In this document: positions 34,262 to 37,026 of the stretch, in pieces | Position numbering within the stretch: the stretch's first letter is position 1 | Layout: every line of letters starts with the position of its first letter | Assembly: GCA_024225445.1 (NCBI GenBank) | Contig: JAAEMP010000022.1 | Coordinates: 1 to 37,026 of the forward strand | Direction of reading: 5' to 3' | DNA: 37,026 bases | Source: Hyphomicrobiales bacterium | Lineage (GTDB): Bacteria; Pseudomonadota; Alphaproteobacteria; Rhizobiales; Rhizobiaceae | Notes under the pieces: model-generated | Databases searched by the model: none | What the model was told of the DNA's origin: nothing | Seen by the model: the letters and a program-made list of their open reading frames with translations, nothing else | Program-made: the position numbers and the translations under genes

Positions 34262-35116
34262 TCAGGTGTCATAATGCTGTCTGATAACACCCCAGCCCTC
34301 ATCTGCGGTGTCAACAAAATGAAATAAATCCGTATCATCTGGAGAAATGGTGCCTTGATTGGCCAATTCGCTAAAATTAATCACATTCGTCCAGAAATTT
34401 TTGCCAAACAGCAAAAACGGAACAGGCTCCATTCTTTTGGTCTGAATCAGTGTCAGGGCCTCAAACATTTCATCCATGGTTCCAAAACCACCGGGAAATA
34501 CTGCCACGGCTTTGGCCCGCATGAGAAAATGCATCTTGCGAATGGCAAAATAGTGAAAATTGAAACAAAGATCCGGGGTCACGTATTCGTTCGGAGCCTG
34601 TTCATGGGGTAATACAATATTAAACCCGATGGAGGGAGCACCGATTTCCGAAGCCCCCCGGTTTCCGGCTTCCATGACGCCGGGTCCGCCACCGGTAACG
34701 ACAACATATTCCTTGTAATCCGCTTCAGCTGAATGGCGTGACACAATGGCGGCGAATTTTCTTGCCTCTTCGTAATATTTTGAATTTTCCGCAAGATTCT
34801 TCTTCTGGATATCATTTTTCGCTGCCCAGGCACTTTTCCCCGGCTCCGGGATTCGGGCTCCGCCAAACAAAACGACCGTCGATTGAATACCATATTCGCT
34901 CAACATCATCTCCGTCTTCAGCAGCTCCAGCTGCAAGCGTACGGGCCGCAATTCCTCGCGGCAAAGAAATTCTGCATCATCAAATGCCAGACGATAGGCT
35001 GGTGCCCTGGTTTGTTCTGTTTCAGGTACCTTGTTGGCTTCGACAATATCCTGGGTTGAGCGTCTTAATGCCTTCCAGCCTTTGCCGTTGCGTTTGAGAA
35101 TGCTTTTGTTTGCCAT
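34262..35116 (-). CDS. LOG-family protein (TIGR00730-like)
   Basis: A 284-residue protein. VVLFGGARIPEPG, VVTGGGPGVMEAGNRGA and the signature PGGFGTMDEMFEALT define the LOG ('Lonely guy') fold. Family members release bases from nucleoside 5'-monophosphates (cytokinin riboside or general nucleotide phosphoribohydrolases); annotation as lysine decarboxylase is misleading. It is a long-type member with an N-terminal helical extension. It is on the opposite strand within the argB-dapD interval. Confidence 0.9.
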   Translation of the reverse strand: MANKSILKRNGKGWKALRRSTQDIVEANKVPETEQTRAPAYRLAFDDAEFLCREELRPVRLQLELLKTEMMLSEYGIQSTVVLFGGARIPEPGKSAWAAKNDIQKKNLAENSKYYEEARKFAAIVSRHSAEADYKEYVVVTGGGPGVMEAGNRGASEIGAPSIGFNIVLPHEQAPNEYVTPDLCFNFHYFAIRKMHFLMRAKAVAVFPGGFGTMDEMFEALTLIQTKRMEPVPFLLFGKNFWTNVINFSELANQGTISPDDTDLFHFVDTADEGWGVIRQHYDT

Positions 35117-35292
35117 GTTTGAGTGCCCGATCTGTGTTGCCTCTTAATTAGTGCAGTTTTTGGCGGGGGAATTCTACCTGCCAATTGACCTGGAAAGACG
35201 GTTCGAATACCGTCCGCCCATGATTTGAATATAACCATCCCGTATTACAAATTGATGTACGGTCAACCATTATGCCCGCCAGGAGTAAACAA

Positions 35293-36147
35293 ATGGCCAA
35301 CAGCCAATTCGCCGGTCTTGAAAACATCGTAGAGAATGCATTTGATGACCGCGACAAAATCAATATTGATACTCAGGGAGAGATACGCGAGGCGGTTGGT
35401 GATTGCCTGGAATTGCTTGACAGTGGCAAAAAACGCGTTGCCGAGCGTGGCGATGATGGAACATGGACTGTCAATCAGTGGCTGAAAAAAGCAGTCCTTC
35501 TGTCGTTTCGTCTCAATGACATGGAAGTCATGGATGGCGGTGCGGCAGGTGCCACCTGGTGGGACAAGGTACCGTCAAAATTTGCCGGATGGGGGGAAAA
35601 CCGTTTTCGTGAAGCGGGCCTTCGCGCTGTTCCCAATTGTATCGTTCGAAAATCAGCGTTTATTGCTCCAAGTGTAGTATTGATGCCCTCATTTGTTAAT
35701 CTTGGCGCCTATGTTGACGAGGGAACCATGGTCGACACATGGGCATCTGTGGGGTCATGCGCTCAAATCGGAAAAAATGTGCATTTGTCCGGCGGTGTTG
35801 GAATTGGCGGCGTACTGGAACCGATGCAAGCCGGCCCGACCATTATTGAGGATAATTGTTTCATTGGAGCGCGATCAGAAGTGGTTGAGGGCTGTATCAT
35901 ACGTGAAGGGGCCGTATTGGGAATGGGTGTATTCATCGGCCAATCAACCAAAATTGTTGATCGCGCCAGTGGAAATATCACCTATGGGGAAGTACCCGCC
36001 CGTTCAGTGGTGGTTGCCGGTACGATGCCAGGCAAGCCTTTCCCCGATGGCACACCCGGTCCGGGTCTTTACTGCGCGGTAATCGTCAAAACCGTGGATG
36101 AGCGCACCAGATCAAAAACCTCGATCAATGAACTGCTGCGGGATTAG
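35293..36147 (+). CDS. dapD: 2,3,4,5-tetrahydropyridine-2,6-dicarboxylate N-succinyltransferase
   Basis: A 284-residue enzyme of the succinylase branch of lysine/diaminopimelate synthesis. I choose the ATG at 35293, which has an AGGAG site seven bases upstream; the longer frame from 35272 would add seven residues. The C-terminal left-handed beta-helix (hexapeptide repeats) is seen from [20 protein letters not shown] through [11 protein letters not shown] and [13 protein letters not shown]. With dapE downstream it forms the local lysine pathway group. Confidence 0.96.
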   Translation: MANSQFAGLENIVENAFDDRDKINIDTQGEIREAVGDCLELLDSGKKRVAERGDDGTWTVNQWLKKAVLLSFRLNDMEVMDGGAAGATWWDKVPSKFAGWGENRFREAGLRAVPNCIVRKSAFIAPSVVLMPSFVNLGAYVDEGTMVDTWASVGSCAQIGKNVHLSGGVGIGGVLEPMQAGPTIIEDNCFIGARSEVVEGCIIREGAVLGMGVFIGQSTKIVDRASGNITYGEVPARSVVVAGTMPGKPFPDGTPGPGLYCAVIVKTVDERTRSKTSINELLRD

Positions 36148-36167
36148 AGCACTTTTAATGGAATGCA

Positions 36168-36560
36168 ATGATGACCAGAGAAACTCCGAAACCCACTATA
36201 GGATGGCTGTATTTAAGCTGGAAAGGCAGAATTGGACGCCAGTCCTATTTTCTGGGCGCAGCATTAATACTGGTGGTGCAATTTTATATCCTTCTGCAGG
36301 TAGGCGAAGCCGGTGAAGGCAACAGCAGTCGAAATATCATGGCTGCCTGGGGTTTTGTGCTGATTGGCTACTGGATAGCAGCCTGCTGGGCGGTCCTGGC
36401 ATTGACCATCAAGCGTATCCACGATCTGGGCCTTCGGCCAATCTGGGTGATCTGCCTGTTTATTCCAATGCTGGCAATGTTGTTCGTGTTGTATTTGATG
36501 ATAAAGCCCGGCACCCGGGAAACCAATGAACACGGTCCTGCGCCATTTCCCAAAAAATAA
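36168..36560 (+). CDS. DUF805 inner-membrane protein
   Basis: A 130-residue membrane protein. The start segment YLSWKGRIGRQSYF is the DUF805 signature, followed by a helix (about 28-44), two more helices (about 59-80 and 92-114), and KRIHDLGLRPIW between them. The function is unknown. A double ATG makes 36168 or 36171 equally possible. It lies between dapD and dapE, a common arrangement in this group. Confidence 0.9.
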   Translation: MMTRETPKPTIGWLYLSWKGRIGRQSYFLGAALILVVQFYILLQVGEAGEGNSSRNIMAAWGFVLIGYWIAACWAVLALTIKRIHDLGLRPIWVICLFIPMLAMLFVLYLMIKPGTRETNEHGPAPFPKK

Positions 36561-36591
36561 CAAGAAATCCAATCTTGAGAGCCTCAATCCA

Positions 36592-37026
36592 ATGCCCAAT
36601 CCCCCTTCCCGCTCAGCAGAAATATTACGTGAACTGTTACGCTGTCGCTCGATTACCCCGAATGAAGGCGGAGCCCTTGGAGTTCTGCAAAAGGCTCTGG
36701 AGGAACTGGGGTTTGAAGTACACCGGGTTACGTTCAGTGATGAGAACACGCCTGATGTGGAAAACCTCTACGCCAGGACAGGCAGTAAACCGCCCCATAT
36801 CTGTTTTGCCGGACATACTGATGTGGTGCCGGAGGGGGAAATCGACAGCTGGAAAAGCGATCCATATGCCGGTGACATTATTGACGGCGAGATGATTGGT
36901 CGCGGGGCAGTTGATATGAAGGGAGGCATTGCCTGTTTTCTTTCAGCCGTGGAAACCTACCTGCAGGATAACCGCCAGCCAGACGGATCGATCTCGTTCC
37001 TGATCACCGGTGATGAAGAGGGGCCA
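36592..37026 (+). CDS. dapE: succinyl-diaminopimelate desuccinylase (5' part, cut by window end)
   Basis: From the ATG at 36592 the frame is open to the window end, giving 145 residues (MPNPPSRSAEILRELL...). The M20 metallopeptidase motifs are there: FAGHTDVVPEG with the first metal-binding His-x-Asp, IGRGAVDMKGGIACF with the bridging Asp, and the catalytic Glu in TGDEEG at the very edge. It hydrolyses N-succinyl-LL-diaminopimelate and follows dapD in the pathway. Confidence 0.95.
   Translation, partial: MPNPPSRSAEILRELLRCRSITPNEGGALGVLQKALEELGFEVHRVTFSDENTPDVENLYARTGSKPPHICFAGHTDVVPEGEIDSWKSDPYAGDIIDGEMIGRGAVDMKGGIACFLSAVETYLQDNRQPDGSISFLITGDEEGP

Noticed and set aside
34262-35116. Annotation of the LOG-family protein as a lysine decarboxylase linked to polyamine synthesis
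   Set aside because: The PGGFGTMDE motif marks phosphoribohydrolases; the lysine decarboxylase label is historical, so it is not tied to the polyamine operon.
36575-36895. 106-codon frame near the window end
   Set aside because: It is out of frame with dapE, whose true start is at 36592 and which runs off the window.
1-37026. CRISPR arrays, transposases, integrases, phage genes, toxin-antitoxin pairs
   Set aside because: None was found on either strand; the repeats present are short non-coding elements without spaced arrays.

Overview
The window looks like a chromosomal piece of an alphaproteobacterium, most likely in or near the Hyphomicrobiales (Rhizobiales), with moderate GC content. The best evidence is the housekeeping string rpmH-rnpA-yidC-engB at 5156-8234 and argB, a HAD-type pyrimidine 5'-nucleotidase, dapD, a DUF805 gene and dapE at 31967-37026. 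In that group these normally form one nearly continuous same-strand cluster. I cannot name genus or species.

Layout. 1-4430: a tRNA-Arg(ACG), then on the minus strand a TVP38/DedA-like membrane protein, a lipoamide-dehydrogenase-like flavoprotein and a sensor histidine kinase. 4664-4945: a MITE-like element with 29-bp terminal inverted repeats, directly upstream of a good rpmH promoter. 5156-8234: rpmH, rnpA, yidC, engB. 8235-31570: about 23 kb of accessory DNA between engB and argB. 31572-31753: an inverted, decayed copy of the 3' end of engB that marks the right edge of that block. 31967 to end: argB, the HAD phosphatase, a small ORF and a LOG-family gene on the opposite strand, dapD, DUF805 and the start of dapE.

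The most remarkable locus is 8978-11987, a three-gene operon with two 4-nt ATGA start/stop overlaps. Genes 1 and 3 are paralogues. Each fuses an S-adenosylmethionine decarboxylase (AdoMetDC, SpeD/SpeH) domain to a SET-type lysine methyltransferase domain. The gene between them is an aminopropyltransferase (spermidine-synthase-like) with an unknown N-terminal domain. The AdoMetDC active-site residues are split: gene 1 keeps the pyruvoyl-precursor Ser63 and Cys83 but has lost Ser55 and His68, whereas gene 3 keeps Thr55 and His68 but has lost Ser63 and Cys83. This is the division of labour seen between the two halves of eukaryotic AdoMetDC and suggests an obligate heterodimer with one active site. 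Decarboxylated AdoMet production, aminopropyl transfer and protein-lysine chemistry in one operon suggest a system that modifies proteins with polyamines, or that couples polyamine synthesis to lysine methylation. That function is inference.

The rest of the accessory block holds surface and envelope genes (AIG2-like cyclotransferase, TupA-like ATP-grasp, family-2 glycosyltransferase, a 686-residue outer-membrane protein made of three tandem beta-barrel units, a TPR-sulfotransferase); a membrane-stress operon (ribbon-helix-helix-like protein, PspA, YqiJ-like, flotillin) with a palindromic promoter; a DUF420 membrane protein; a YegP-like DUF1508 protein; indolepyruvate:ferredoxin oxidoreductase iorAB with a divergent Lrp/AsnC regulator; a PEP-CTERM-type exported protein; and a LysR regulator. 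Three kinds of short repeat element are scattered through it. No transposase, integrase or CRISPR array was seen.
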